Origin: Myrica gale
Lineage: Eukaryota; Streptophyta; Magnoliopsida; Fagales; Myricaceae
Assembly (NCBI GenBank): GCA_963930655.1
Contig: OZ005602.1
Coordinates: 28,781,840 to 28,845,839 of the forward strand
DNA length: 64,000 nucleotides
Direction of reading: 5' to 3'
Part shown: in pieces, positions 49,426-60,271 of the stretch
How positions within the stretch are numbered: position 1 is the stretch's first letter
Layout of the letters: each line of letters starts with the position of its first letter
Program-made: the position numbers and the translations under genes
The notes under the pieces: generated by a model
The model's database searches: none
Seen by the model: the letters and a program-made list of their open reading frames with translations, nothing else
Told to the model about the DNA's origin: nothing

Positions 49426-51912
49426 ATTTTCGAACAAATACTTAAGTTCATCACCCTTTTTATTTTTTTATTAGGTCTGCCCCCTTGGCCAACTAAAAAT
49501 TAAACTCACCTCCCTTGCCTGCCTAGATGAATCAGTCCGCCCCCTTAATTAAGGTCTAAGCAGCCTAGTACCTCAAAATCAAACTAAAAGAATAAGCAAA
49601 GAGATATTTATTTGTGTCAAAAATTGAAATCCTACCTTAACTTGTTGACGTTGTCGTGAATTTTGCGACGAATATTTCCTATACTTCTCCTGAGTCTTGA
49701 TAATCGTTGTGTGTTGTAATCCTTGAAATAGATGTTTTCGCTATTCTAGTGCTACTTTTCTTTTTGTTCTTTTGCCTTTTATGTTAAACTTGGTTGAGAA
49801 TTTGGATATCACAAATGCTGAGAAAAGGGGTGGTGTGCTCTTGTTGGATAAGTAATAATTCAATTATTCAAGTGTTTTGCGTGTCTATCTTTACCTACTA
49901 GAGAATCATTGGTTATATCATTTTATTGTCACTATCATCATCTAATTTTACATGTCTGACTTCTCCACATTTTATGAAAATCCAAAGTTGAGGTAAGACT
50001 CATTTTCATCTCTCTTTTGTTTGTTTAGGTCTGATTTTTCATAGCTCATGAGATTAACTTGTTTTTAATTGTCTTTCTCTAAAGGTGAAACTTCTTTTTC
50101 ATTGTAATTTGTGACGTTTGAATCAAGTTATATATATATTTCTTCAAAATTTTAGTTATTAATTTAGCCAGGTAATGAGCATTTTGAACTACGATTTTTT
50201 TGTTTTCTCATTTTGTAAGGGGAGTAGAATAGTTATTTGGATGTTAAAATTAAACTTTTTGTCCAAATTTTTTTCTATTATCATTTACCAAGCATGTATT
50301 CCACCTTGCAATTTCGAGTTATTTTATTGTTGATAGAGATTCCACTCCTGAGAAGCTCGTGTTCAATAGTACTGTCACACTAAAAAACAGTTATAGCAAG
50401 GGTGAAAAGTATCTTTATGCCCTTGGAACGTGGATTCTTTTTGAACTTTAGATCCTTTGGCTTCTTTTTTCAATATGCTTCGTTTTGCTATTGTTTATTT
50501 CAAGAATAATAGAAACACAGTAATCGTTTATTTTTCTCATTTATGCGTTATGTTTTCTTTTTACAGATCCCAACAAATTCAGCAGGACTTTTTGAGCATA
50601 GGGCACATCCTTTCTGGCAACAAAAGTAAGTACTTCATTTATGGAAGTAAAGAGTTATATTGCTGAAAATACTTTGTTTCAATTATGTGTTTTGTTTTAC
50701 AAAGAATATATATATATATATATAAATACTTTGTTTGTGTGATTAGTTGGTGCTCTATTGGTATCTTGAACAACAAGAATTTAATCTTTAATGTCACCTT
50801 TCAGTATCAACAAATAGTACGGTACGTGTATTTCAATTTTTTTTAGTATTTTTAGTCCTTAATTTTTTATATTTATAGTGTTAAGACATTTTTTTGCCTT
50901 ACGTAGAATTTTTTTTTGTCATTTTTCCTTAAGAGTTTGCCCCCCATTGATTGGGTTTCTGGCTCTGCCACTGGTTACGTGTGTGCATGCTTGCTAGTCA
51001 AAGTAATTAGATCATATATTAATCTAACTTTACAGGAGAGAAATTCATAGCCGAAAGAGAATATATGCTAGCTTTGTTAGTTTATGATCGTGAATATCAT
51101 GTATCATGACAATCATCAATAGCTGTTGCCATCTAGACTTGTCGAGAATTGTCGTTTTATTTGCATATCAATCACTGCCCGAGGCATTTTAAGCATGATA
51201 AAAATACGTAACTGCAGTTTTCTTGGGAGAGGAACCAAATTCTGAGAGGAGACTAATTTGCTTGATTATGATGAAGTAATATGAGAAAAGGAGGGGTAAC
51301 TTATCCAATCTAGCACTGATATAATGCAAGAACGAAAGTATTCTCTTTTACCTATCAATTTTTCTTCAAGTTTCCAAAGTTTTTTTTCCTATCTTTTCCC
51401 AAAAGAGATTGGTATAAATAAACTTTTACCTCGAGTGATCATGAAAGGTGGATGATAGAAATGTAACGACAAAAAATGAGCAACTAGGACACTAACTTTT
51501 GGATTTTACCTCACGGGTGGGAAGACATGAGGAAACATTGATTAGAGTGGAGTCAAAGTGGGGATAGGGAACATGATAATTAAGCACGATTATTTATAAT
51601 CTCATAGGTTTTTGAGTATCTTTAATTTGTGTCCTACCAACCCCTCTAACTACATTTCTTTAGTCTCAGTGGCATGATGATGAGGACGGGGATGAAAAAC
51701 TCTAACCTTATAGGGCCAAGTGGGCATGAATTCACCCGATTGTCGCATTACTATTCGTCAGTCCTCTAAAGACGAGCTAACCAAACCCTCAAGACGGTGT
51801 TGACCTGGCGTCCAAGTGTCGGTTTTTCATGATGGTTAGTTTAAAAAGGAAAGAGCAATGGTGATCCCATCTAGCAGCCCTATATCCCTTAAAACATCAC
51901 ATGTTTGTTGAT
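49426..51912. other. Transposon-derived spacer with a hAT-like terminus
   Basis: Begins with CT-rich stretches containing TCTGCCCCCTTGG and ends a segment at 50961-50973 with GGCTCTGCCACTG, the complement of the CAGTGGCAGAGCC terminus common in plant hAT elements. No matching left terminus or transposase frame was found. An (AT)n run lies near 50706-50722. From 50974 to 51912 nothing is recognised. Confidence 0.35.
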
Positions 51913-52235
51913 TAAATTAAAGGCTTAATATACGCGCGTGCCTTGGGGTTTAACATTTTCTCATAAATACCTCTAGGGTAATTTTGTTCTCCCGCTACCC
52001 CTGAGGTATATCCATTTTCCCCGTTTATCACTCCGCCAACATTCCGTCTATTTTTGGACGAAAATTGATGACGTGGACCAATTGACCACGTCACATCCAA
52101 TTAAACTGCAACACGTGTCCTTAACTGCTGACTGGATAAAATTATTTTTCCACCTATATATCCACGTCACTCTCCCTGTCAATTTACCAAAATGTCTTAA
52201 AAATAAAAAATGAAAACGAACACCCCCCGTCATCG

Positions 52236-52530
52236 GATCGGTGAAATTGTTATGCGAGAGATCAAGTACCCGAAGCCGATGCAGTAGTAGAATGGAAGGA
52301 GGGAAAAAACCAGAGAAGGAGTTGTGGTCCAAAAAGAGGGACTTGAGGTTGGCGAGTCTGGAAAGGTCTGGAATGGGACCGGAAAGCGAGTTGTTGTGAA
52401 GACTGAGGACGCGGAGCTCGTCGAGGCGAGTCAAGGTGTTGGGGGCCAGCACGCCCCGGAGACCGAACCCCTGGAGTGCGAAGCGTACCACTCAGCCTTG
52501 CGCGCATTTCACTCCCTGGACACTTTTCAT
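52236..52530 (-). pseudogene. Captured fragment of an LRR receptor-like kinase
   Basis: Encodes GVKCAQG then, after a stop codon, [20 protein letters not shown] and LRR units [36 protein letters not shown] and [12 protein letters not shown], then runs into the element's terminus. This is part of the ectodomain of plant inactive-kinase LRR receptors of the At5g67200-like kind. The in-frame TGA (complement of 52492-52494) sits where an Arg CGA would be expected, consistent with methylated-CpG decay. No transmembrane or kinase segment is present, so it is a fragment only. Confidence 0.85.
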
Positions 52531-52599
52531 CTGGAGGTGAGAATATATAGTAAAGAAGGAAATCAGAGAGATGAGAACCAACAGAAAGAATGAAAGAAA

Positions 52600-53120
52600 A
52601 TTCATCAAGCGCACCTTTTGAACACGAGCAAGCAGATGGGTAAGATTGCTTTTGAGACTCCTCACATGCTCAAGATTCTTTGTGCTAACATTCCTAGCCA
52701 ATTCATCCAACACAGGATAAACAGTTCTCTCAAGATCTGCCACATTGGAATCCAAATATGTACAGACAACCTCCAACGCAATCTCTAGAACCTGAATTTA
52801 AATGGAAGCTCACACTGCAATCCTTCAGTGGCTTCTGGAACAGGTAGCCATTGTCTGCCGATTGATACAAGCATTCCATTATCTTGTTCTTCTATCTGGC
52901 CCTCTCCAGGTAATGAGATTTTATGAGGAAGTTGTTGCTTTAGCTGATCCACAAATGGACGAACCTCCATACGTAGAGGATCAAGTAACAACAATTCTTC
53001 AGTTGTAACTATAGCTTTTATAAACTCTAAATTGACAACCACAGCTTTCTCCCTTGTTACGAAATGACGTCGGACGGTAGAAGCGAGCTCCCCACTAACG
53101 GTGTAGATCCCGCAGCACAA
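52600..53120 (-). pseudogene. Captured fragment of an MRS2/CorA-type magnesium transporter
   Basis: First frame (53120-52785): VTREKAVVVNLEFIKAIVTT, LLLDPLRMEVRPFVDQLKQQ and GRQWLPVPEATEGLQCELPF. Second frame (to about 52610): [40 protein letters not shown] and [11 protein letters not shown]. These are consecutive soluble-domain segments of plant MRS2 proteins. The frames meet at about 52790, where one base is missing relative to the family, so the reading frame is broken. The membrane part with the GMN motif is absent. The host introns expected in this region are not evident within the coding part. Confidence 0.88.
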
Positions 53121-53500
53121 CTGCGGACGACGAAGAAGATGATGACATTTTGGTAAATTGTCCGGTTAGCATCCAATTACGAAGGGTTCGTTTTCATTTT
53201 TTTATTTTAAGGGCATTTTGGTAAATTGCCAGGGAGAGCGACGTGGATATGTAGGTGGAAAAAAATTTTGTCCAGTCAGCAGTTAAGGACACGTGTTGCA
53301 GTTTAATTGGATGTGACGTGGTCAATTGGTCCACGTCATCAATTTCCGTCCAAAAATAGACGGAATGTTGGCGGAGGGATAAAACGGGAAAAATGGATAT
53401 ACCTCAGGGGTAGCGGGACAACAAAAATTACCCTAGGGGTATTTCTGAGAAAACGTTAAACCCCAGGAGCACGCGCGTATATTAAGCCTAAATTAAACAA

Positions 53501-54279
53501 CAGGGGCGTCTCTGAGTATAAGCAGCTTAGGCGGCTGCCTAAGGCCCCTAATTTCCAATTTTACTTAATATTACAAGGATTAAATTTATGATTACCTTTA
53601 TGGGTTCCTTATCTTTATACTATGAACGATTACCCTTCATTCTTTATAGCTTACTTCTCAATTGATATCTTATTTTCGCTCTTCTGTTCACCATTTTTCC
53701 TTATTTTTCTACTGTGAATGGCATATCCTTCCTTCTTTCTTGCTAACCTCCAAGTGTTGACTTAATTTCAAAATCTCAAAGCCACGGTAGCCATCTTCTT
53801 TCTAACAAGTGCTATTATTCTAATATTTCAACTTTTAAATTAGTTTTATCCTTTTATTTTATATCTGTTATAGCTATCACTTTTTTACCTAGAGAAAATT
53901 GAGAATTTGAGATTAAGTTGAGTACCATATAGTTTTATTTTAAATTTCTGTTTGTGTTTATAGAAAATAGGAATCAGGATATGAAAAATTAAAAAAACAA
54001 AAAAATGCAGAAAGAAGTTTTAAAACTAAAACTAATAAAATCATATTTAAGATCTATTATAATGCAAGAAAGATTAAATATATTAACTATATTATAATTA
54101 AAAATAATCACAAATCTTGAATACAAAACTATGATAAATAATTTTACATCTCAACAAAGTAAGAAGAATAATTGTTAACTAAAAGTTATTGATATTTTAT
54201 ATTTTAATATAATAATTTATAATAAAATGTCTCTTTTATGGTTTCGGCAAAGGCCCCATTTATGTTTGAGACGGCTCTG
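53501..54279. mobile_element. hAT-like non-autonomous element abutting the Pack-MULE
   Basis: 779-bp AT-rich segment with termini CAGGGGCGTCTC and GAGACGGCTCTG, inverted repeats with two mismatches. It is flanked by 8-bp duplications TTAAACAA (53493-53500) and TTCAACAA (54280-54287), one mismatch. The left duplication overlaps the Pack-MULE's own 9-bp duplication. Subterminal GGCTGCCTAAGGCCCC and GGCAAAGGCCCC stretches are also related. No transposase frame. Confidence 0.72.
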
Positions 54280-54287
54280 TTCAACAA

Positions 54288-55018
54288 TAGGACTGCTAAA
54301 AGAGATTATGCATTCCACAAATGAAGCATCGGATGGACATAAGAGGCCCACGTTGGGGCTGCCATAATACGTGTCTTTGTGTGCTCCCACATAATTGATA
54401 CCCTACTAATGTAGACTTTTTATTTGTTTATTAGTGGTCGGTCTCCTACTTCTAGAGAGCGTGTAACGAAAAGATTGGGTTTTTCACCACAAAAGTGAGG
54501 ACAAAGTTACTAGAGTTCACACTTGAAGATCATGATATGTAAAGGGGAAGGAAGTGAGTGCAATATCTACGTGAAAGTATGACAATCTTAATTTCTTTAT
54601 CCTAGAAAAGATGACTAATTAGTTTGAGATGACTACAGGTCAGCATGCATATTCCACAATGTGGTTCTTAATTATGTTCACCGACTTTATACCATAATTA
54701 TGTCGTTTAATCCAATGAATCCTTTTAAGAAGATTATGTGTCTTCTTTGCCTTTTAGAGGACGCAATCATGCACCATTTGGAGTCAAAAGCCCAGCATTA
54801 ATCTCCCACCCCAGTCCCTAAAGCTAAGAGGAAGCCGTCAAATACCACTAGGCCTTTGTATTCACACTGCTGACACTATTCATCACAAGAAACTACAACA
54901 CATCAATGGTACCCCAAGGATCTATAGCTTCCCCTATTGAATCCCAAAATAGCTTAGTGAGTTAAATTACTCTGTCCAAAAGAAGACAGTTTTTCCCCAC
55001 AAATCTAGAGCATCCATA
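54288..55018. other. Spacer before the Copia element
   Basis: No recognised gene. Its right end continues, beyond the Copia insertion, at 60277. Confidence 0.4.
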
Positions 55019-55023
55019 TTCAG

Positions 55024-55585
55024 TATTAAATTTTAAAGTATATTTTCTAGAGTTTTCTTTTTGAGAATTGTAGTGAGACATTTATGTTTTTGTGTGTTGA
55101 ACCATTGTTGGATGTATTTGGTCACTCTCTCACACCCTTCCACCCAACCATTGCAACATTTCACTTCTCCAATGCAACCTTTCACTTCCCCATGCACATT
55201 CATCTCACCTTCTTGACTAAATTCGAAATTCCTCCTTGGTCATGTGATAAGTCACATTTATCTTCTTGGAATTTCATGAGAAGTATCTAGATCCTCTCCC
55301 CAAGTCCTATATATACCCTAGCCTACCTCTCAAGCCATTCATTCCATCATATTCCACCTAAACCCACAAAAGAGAGAGTGTCCTAGTTTTGTCTCCAACA
55401 CTTTTCATATATTGTAAGTGTGGTTCTATCCAAGTTGTATGATCTCCTTTCTTCAATAAAAAGTGTGTTTCTTCTTTTAGTTTGATCTCTTCTATTTTGG
55501 TTGTGAGTCCTTGGGCTAGTGTGACTTTGTTACACTATTTGAGAATCGATTGTTCCAGTGGATTTGGGCATCGTATTTCTCTACA
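55024..55585 (+). repeat. Left LTR of the Copia element
   Basis: Begins TATTAAATTTTAAAG and ends CTCTACA, so the usual 5' TG is TA. Contains a TATA box TATATATA at 55308-55315 and an AATAAA polyadenylation signal at 55455-55460, in promoter then terminator order as expected for U3-R. Confidence 0.93.
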
Positions 55586-55597
55586 TGGTATCAGAGC
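55586..55597 (+). other. Primer-binding site of the Copia element
   Basis: TGGTATCAGAGC, complementary to the 3' end of initiator methionine tRNA, starts immediately after the left LTR. Confidence 0.92.
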
Positions 55598-55652
55598 TTC
55601 AAGGGTGGTGGTGATTCATCCTTGGTGAAGAAGATCAACTAGTGTCGAGGAG

Positions 55653-58600
55653 ATGGATTCGGGTGGACGCTTCAACAGTTTCGGGATTGAATTGCTCAAT
55701 CAATTCAACTACAAAATATGGAGGTCGTGTATGGAGTCTTATCTTGTTGGAGAAGATTTGTGGGAAGTTGTTGGTGGAGCTGATGTGAATCCTCCGGCGA
55801 ATACTCCGGAAAATGTTGATGCATTGAAGAAATGGAGAATTGCAAATGCAAAGTCAGAGTCTATCCTGAAGAGATCTTTATCTCATGATTTGTTCGAGAA
55901 CATTATCAGGTGCACTTCAGCTGCCAATATTTGGACTACCCTCGATGAGTTGTTCAATAAGAAGGATGTGGCTCGATTGCAACTCTTGGAGACTGAGTTG
56001 GCAAATACAACTCAAGGTAATCTTTCCATTTCTCAATTTTTCTTGAAGATTAAAAATCTTTGTTCAGAAATTTCAGCTCTTGATTCCGAGGAGCAAATTT
56101 CTGAGGCACGAATGAAGCGACATATCATTCGGGGATTGAAGAGGGAGTATATTCCCTATGTTACTTCTATTCAAGGATGGGCGAATCAACCCTCCTTGGT
56201 AGAGTTTGAAAGTCTTCTTACTTCACAAGAATCATTGGCTCGACAAATGGCGGGATGTTCCATTTCCGGAAATGAAGTAGACGCCGCTCTCTTTTCTGGC
56301 AAGAAGAAAAATTTCAGCAAAGAGAAAGATAAAAGTAAGAATGATGGTCCGAGTAAGCATGGAAGCGGTGGCGACTCATCAGAAAGAAAAAGTATCAAGT
56401 GTTACCGGTGTGGTAAACTTGGTCACATAAAGAAGAATTGTCGCGTGAAACTCAAAGAAGGATACATTGCCAAGGCAGAAGGAGAATCAAAAACTGAAGA
56501 AGAGTGGGGTAAGTGCTTTATGACAGAAATCACTGAAACTAATGCTTTGTCTGCTGTCAATTATGAAAAGGATTGGGTTATTGATTCGGGTTGTGGACAT
56601 CATCTCACTGGCGATGAATCCAAGTTCTCTAGTTTTCGAGACTACAACGGCAATGATGCGATTATCACGGCGGACAACTCTATTCATCCTGTTGAGAAGG
56701 AAGGGGTCGTGACTATCAAAGGCGATAATGGTGACCATATCACACTCAATAGTGTGTTCCAAGTTCCTGGTATGAAAAAGAATCTCTTTTCCGTTGTTAA
56801 TGCCGTGGATAATGGCAACTATGTCTTGTTTGGGCCGAAAGATGTAAAGTTTATTCAGAATATCAGAAATTTAGATGCTGACGTAGTTCACACGGGTAAA
56901 AGAGTTAAAGACTTATTCGTTTTATCATCTACTGTCTCTTATGTTGATAAAATGAGTACAAATGATGGGCTGTCAATTTGGCATGCTAGATTGGGACATC
57001 TTAGCATGGAAAAATTGAAAGTTATGATTTCAAAAAGTTTGGTGAATGGATTGCCCATAATAACCAACTTTGGTGGTGAAGTTGTTTGTGAGGGTTGTCA
57101 ATATGGAAAGGCACATCGTCTTCCATTTGACAAGTCTCTTTCACGGTGCAAATCTCCTCTAGAGCTCATTCATGGTGATTTGATGGGGCCTTGTTCTACA
57201 CCTTCTTATTCAGGTTCTCTTTACATGCTTGTTCTTGTTGATGATTATACAAGATTTACTTGGGTGTATTTTGTAAAGGAGAAATCTGAAGTATTCTCCA
57301 GATTTCAAGTGTTTAAAGCAACTGTAGAAGGTGTACTCAACAAGAAGATAAAAAGGTTTCGAACCGACAATGGAGGAGAATTTACTTCTAATGTTTTTCA
57401 TGATTTTTGCCGAGACCATGGCATTCGAAGGGAGCTTTCTTGTGCCTATACACCGCAGCAAAATGGTGTAGCGGAAAGAAAGATCAGACACTTGGTGGAG
57501 ACTTGCAAGAGTTGGCTTCATGCGAAGAATCTACCCAAGGCCTTATGGGCAGAAGGTATGACATGTGCTGCTTATGTGATTAATCGGGTTCCTCTTAGCC
57601 CAATTGCTATGAAATCTCCATATGAGTTGATGTTTGGAGAAAAGCCTAGTGTCAAGCACTTCAAAGTGTTTGGTTCTATTTGCTATGTTCATGTGCCCGA
57701 TGCAAAGAGGACCAAACTGGATTCTAAGGCCAAGAAATGTATTTTCATTGGCTATGATGAAAGAAAGAAAGGGTGGAAATGCATGGATCCTGAAAACCAT
57801 TCTTTTTGTGTTTCTCGGGATGTTGTATTTGATGAAGTCTCTTTGTTTTACAATAAAGAAGGTGTTTTGGAGAGCTCCAGGCGTGAGAATCTTGATCACA
57901 CTCCGCCACAAAAAGAAGTAAGTTTGACTTTATCACTCAATGCTCCTATGCCTTCTTGTAGCTCTTCCCTTCCTACTGTAGAGCAACCAAATAGGGGGAG
58001 CATGTCTGATTGTCCTGAGATGGAAGGACAACAAAGTGAAGAGGAAGTTGTTAGTGCACCACCTCTTAGGAGATCAAAAAGGAATATTGTATTGCCAGCT
58101 CGGTATAGAGATGGGAATTTTGTATCCATACACTCATGTTTTCTTGCTAATCCTATTGATGATTGTGAGCCTTCTAGTTTTGATGAAGCTATAGGCATTA
58201 AGGAGTGGGAAGAAGCTATGAATGAGGAGATGAATGCTCTTATAAAAAATCATACATGGGATCTCGTGCCATTGCCCAAGGAAATGAAGCCCATTACTTG
58301 CAAATGGGTTTACAAAATTAAACGAAAGTCAAATGGAGCTGTTGATAGATTCAAGGCGAGGTTGGTGGCTCGTGGATTCTCTCAGAAGTATGGGGAGGAT
58401 TATGATGAGACATTCAGTCCAGTTGCAAGGATGACTTCAGTTCGAGTCGTTATTTCCTTGGCGGCACACTTTGGGTGGAAACTTTGGCAACTTGATGTGA
58501 AAAATGCATCTTTGTATGGCGAAATCAACAAAGAGATCTATATGGAGCAACCCGATGGCTATGTTTCTCAAGATCATCTAGAGTATGTTTGCAAGCTCAA

Positions 58601-59702
58601 AAAGGCGTTGTATGGATTGAAGCAAGCCCCTAGAGCTTGGTACGGTAAAATTGCTGAATACTTGCAATTTTGTGGTTATTTTGCTTCTAACTCAGATTCT
58701 AGTTTGTTTGTTAAGAAGCAAGGCAAAGTGCATGTTATTGTCCTCTTGTATGTTGATGACATGATTGTAACTGGCAATGATGATGAAGAAGTTAAAAAGC
58801 TTCGGGGAGAACTTTTCGTTCGCTTTGAGATGAAAGATTTGGGACAACTTAGTCATTTTCTTGGATTGGAAGTGACAGTTCTCAAAAGTGGAATTTTTGT
58901 GTGTCAACAAGGCTATGTGGAGAAACTTCTGGACAGATTTGGGATGAATCAGTGTAAGAAGTGCTCCACTCCTCTTGATGCAAATATTAAACTACGGCGC
59001 GAGGAAGGTAGTCTTCTTCCTGATCCTCGTCCTTATCGGGCTCTTGTAGGTAGTCTTATTTATTTGACTATTACAAGACCGGACATTGCATTCTCGGTTG
59101 GCCTAGTTAGCCGTTACTTGCAAGCACCAAGAAAACCTCATTTGGAGGCAGCAAAGCATATCTTGAAGTATATGCACTCTACTCTTGATATGGGTATTTT
59201 CTTCAAAAGAGATGTAGATTTTGTGCTGTATGGATTTTCTGATGCTGATCTTGGTGGTGACTTGGATGATCGGAGGTCTACTTCCGGGTATGTTTTCCTT
59301 TGTGGATCATCTTGTGTTTCTTGGTGTAGCAAAAAGCAAGATTCAGTTTCTCTTTCTACAACTGAGGCGGAGTACAAGGCGGCTTCTCTTGCTACACAAG
59401 AATGTGTTTGGCTACGTAGGCTTGTTGAGGACGTTTATTTATCAATTCAAAAACCTACCATCATCTATGGTGACAACCAAAGTGCTTTGAAGCTTGCTAC
59501 AAATCCGGTTTGTCACGCGAGGACCAAACATATTGAAATTGAGCATCACTTTGTTCGTGAGAAAGTTCTTATGGGTTCAATTGAAGTTTTGGAGGTGAGG
59601 AGTAACAACAACATTGCTGATATCTTTACAAAGTCACTTTCCAAAGGTCCATTTGAATTCCTAAGGGAGAAGCTTGGCATTGTTTCTAGAAAATCACTTT
59701 AA
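55653..59702 (+). CDS. Copia gag-pol polyprotein
   Basis: A single 1349-residue frame with all functions in Copia order. Gag (about 1-230, UBN2/DUF4219-like) with zinc knuckle CYRCGKLGHIKKNC at 250-263. Aspartic protease with DSG at 311. GAG-pre-integrase HARLGHLSMEKL. Integrase catalytic residues Asp 509, Asp 572 and Glu 608 (D-D-35-E). Reverse transcriptase with LDVKNASL and YVDD at 1033-1036. RNase H starting near SDADLGGD (Asp 1197) with STTEAEY and RTKHIEIEHHFVREK. The stop codon lies directly before the polypurine tract. The RT motif NASLYGE differs slightly from the commoner NAFLxGE, at a non-catalytic position. It copies the element through RNA and integrates it. Confidence 0.96.
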   Translation: MDSGGRFNSFGIELLNQFNYKIWRSCMESYLVGEDLWEVVGGADVNPPANTPENVDALKKWRIANAKSESILKRSLSHDLFENIIRCTSAANIWTTLDELFNKKDVARLQLLETELANTTQGNLSISQFFLKIKNLCSEISALDSEEQISEARMKRHIIRGLKREYIPYVTSIQGWANQPSLVEFESLLTSQESLARQMAGCSISGNEVDAALFSGKKKNFSKEKDKSKNDGPSKHGSGGDSSERKSIKCYRCGKLGHIKKNCRVKLKEGYIAKAEGESKTEEEWGKCFMTEITETNALSAVNYEKDWVIDSGCGHHLTGDESKFSSFRDYNGNDAIITADNSIHPVEKEGVVTIKGDNGDHITLNSVFQVPGMKKNLFSVVNAVDNGNYVLFGPKDVKFIQNIRNLDADVVHTGKRVKDLFVLSSTVSYVDKMSTNDGLSIWHARLGHLSMEKLKVMISKSLVNGLPIITNFGGEVVCEGCQYGKAHRLPFDKSLSRCKSPLELIHGDLMGPCSTPSYSGSLYMLVLVDDYTRFTWVYFVKEKSEVFSRFQVFKATVEGVLNKKIKRFRTDNGGEFTSNVFHDFCRDHGIRRELSCAYTPQQNGVAERKIRHLVETCKSWLHAKNLPKALWAEGMTCAAYVINRVPLSPIAMKSPYELMFGEKPSVKHFKVFGSICYVHVPDAKRTKLDSKAKKCIFIGYDERKKGWKCMDPENHSFCVSRDVVFDEVSLFYNKEGVLESSRRENLDHTPPQKEVSLTLSLNAPMPSCSSSLPTVEQPNRGSMSDCPEMEGQQSEEEVVSAPPLRRSKRNIVLPARYRDGNFVSIHSCFLANPIDDCEPSSFDEAIGIKEWEEAMNEEMNALIKNHTWDLVPLPKEMKPITCKWVYKIKRKSNGAVDRFKARLVARGFSQKYGEDYDETFSPVARMTSVRVVISLAAHFGWKLWQLDVKNASLYGEINKEIYMEQPDGYVSQDHLEYVCKLKKALYGLKQAPRAWYGKIAEYLQFCGYFASNSDSSLFVKKQGKVHVIVLLYVDDMIVTGNDDEEVKKLRGELFVRFEMKDLGQLSHFLGLEVTVLKSGIFVCQQGYVEKLLDRFGMNQCKKCSTPLDANIKLRREEGSLLPDPRPYRALVGSLIYLTITRPDIAFSVGLVSRYLQAPRKPHLEAAKHILKYMHSTLDMGIFFKRDVDFVLYGFSDADLGGDLDDRRSTSGYVFLCGSSCVSWCSKKQDSVSLSTTEAEYKAASLATQECVWLRRLVEDVYLSIQKPTIIYGDNQSALKLATNPVCHARTKHIEIEHHFVREKVLMGSIEVLEVRSNNNIADIFTKSLSKGPFEFLREKLGIVSRKSL

Positions 59703-59709
59703 GGGGGAG
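59701..59709 (+). other. Polypurine tract of the Copia element
   Basis: AAGGGGGAG immediately before the right LTR, the plus-strand primer site. Confidence 0.9.
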
Positions 59710-60271
59710 TATTAAATTTTAAAGTATATTTTCTAGAGTTTTCTTTTTGAGAATTGTAGTGAGACATTTATGTTTTTGTGTGTTGAACCATTGTTGGATG
59801 TATTTGGTCACTCTCTCACACCCTTCCACCCAACCATTGCAACATTTCACTTCTCCAATGCAACCTTTCACTTCCCCATGCACATTCATCTCACCTTCTT
59901 GACTAAATTCGAAATTCCTCCTTGGTCATGTGATAAGTCACATTTATCTTCTTGGAATTTCATGAGAAGTATCTAGATCCTCTCCCCAAGTCCTATATAT
60001 ACCCTAGCCTACCTCTCAAGCCATTCATTCCATCATATTCCACCTAAACCCACAAAAGAGAGAGTGTCCTAGTTTTGTCTCCAACACTTTTCATATATTG
60101 TAAGTGTGGTTCTATCCAAGTTGTATGATCTCCTTTCTTCAATAAAAAGTGTGTTTCTTCTTTTAGTTTGATCTCTTCTATTTTGGTTGTGAGTCCTTGG
60201 GCTAGTGTGACTTTGTTACACTATTTGAGAATCGATTGTTCCAGTGGATTTGGGCATCGTATTTCTCTACA
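59710..60271 (+). repeat. Right LTR of the Copia element
   Basis: 562 bp, read as identical to the left LTR; the TTCAG duplication follows at 60272-60276. Confidence 0.95.

Larger units (their letters stand above)
51922..53488. mobile_element. Pack-MULE carrying two host gene fragments
   Basis: A 1567-bp Mutator-like element with inverted termini of about 300 bp (left 51922-52222, right 53186-53488), starting GGCTTAATATACGCGCG and ending CGCGCGTATATTAAGCC. It is flanked by a perfect 9-bp duplication TAAATTAAA (51913-51921 and 53489-53497). No transposase is encoded. The interior, read on the minus strand, is an MRS2-type magnesium transporter fragment (about 53120-52600) followed by an intron-like pyrimidine-rich linker and an LRR receptor-kinase ectodomain fragment (about 52530-52236). 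Near 53147 a 17-base piece of terminal-repeat-like sequence recurs inside the right terminus, a trace of how the element was assembled. Confidence 0.92.
55024..60271 (+). mobile_element. Complete Copia (Ty1-type) LTR retrotransposon
   Basis: 5248-bp element with two 562-bp LTRs (55024-55585 and 59710-60271) that I read as identical, a methionine-tRNA primer-binding site, one uninterrupted gag-pol frame and a polypurine tract. It is flanked by a perfect 5-bp duplication TTCAG (55019-55023 and 60272-60276). Identical LTRs and an intact frame imply a very recent insertion, possibly a copy still able to move. Confidence 0.96.

Noticed and set aside
52324..53008. Plus-strand open frames across the Pack-MULE
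   Set aside because: They are antisense to the MRS2 and LRR fragments, which carry the recognisable residues.
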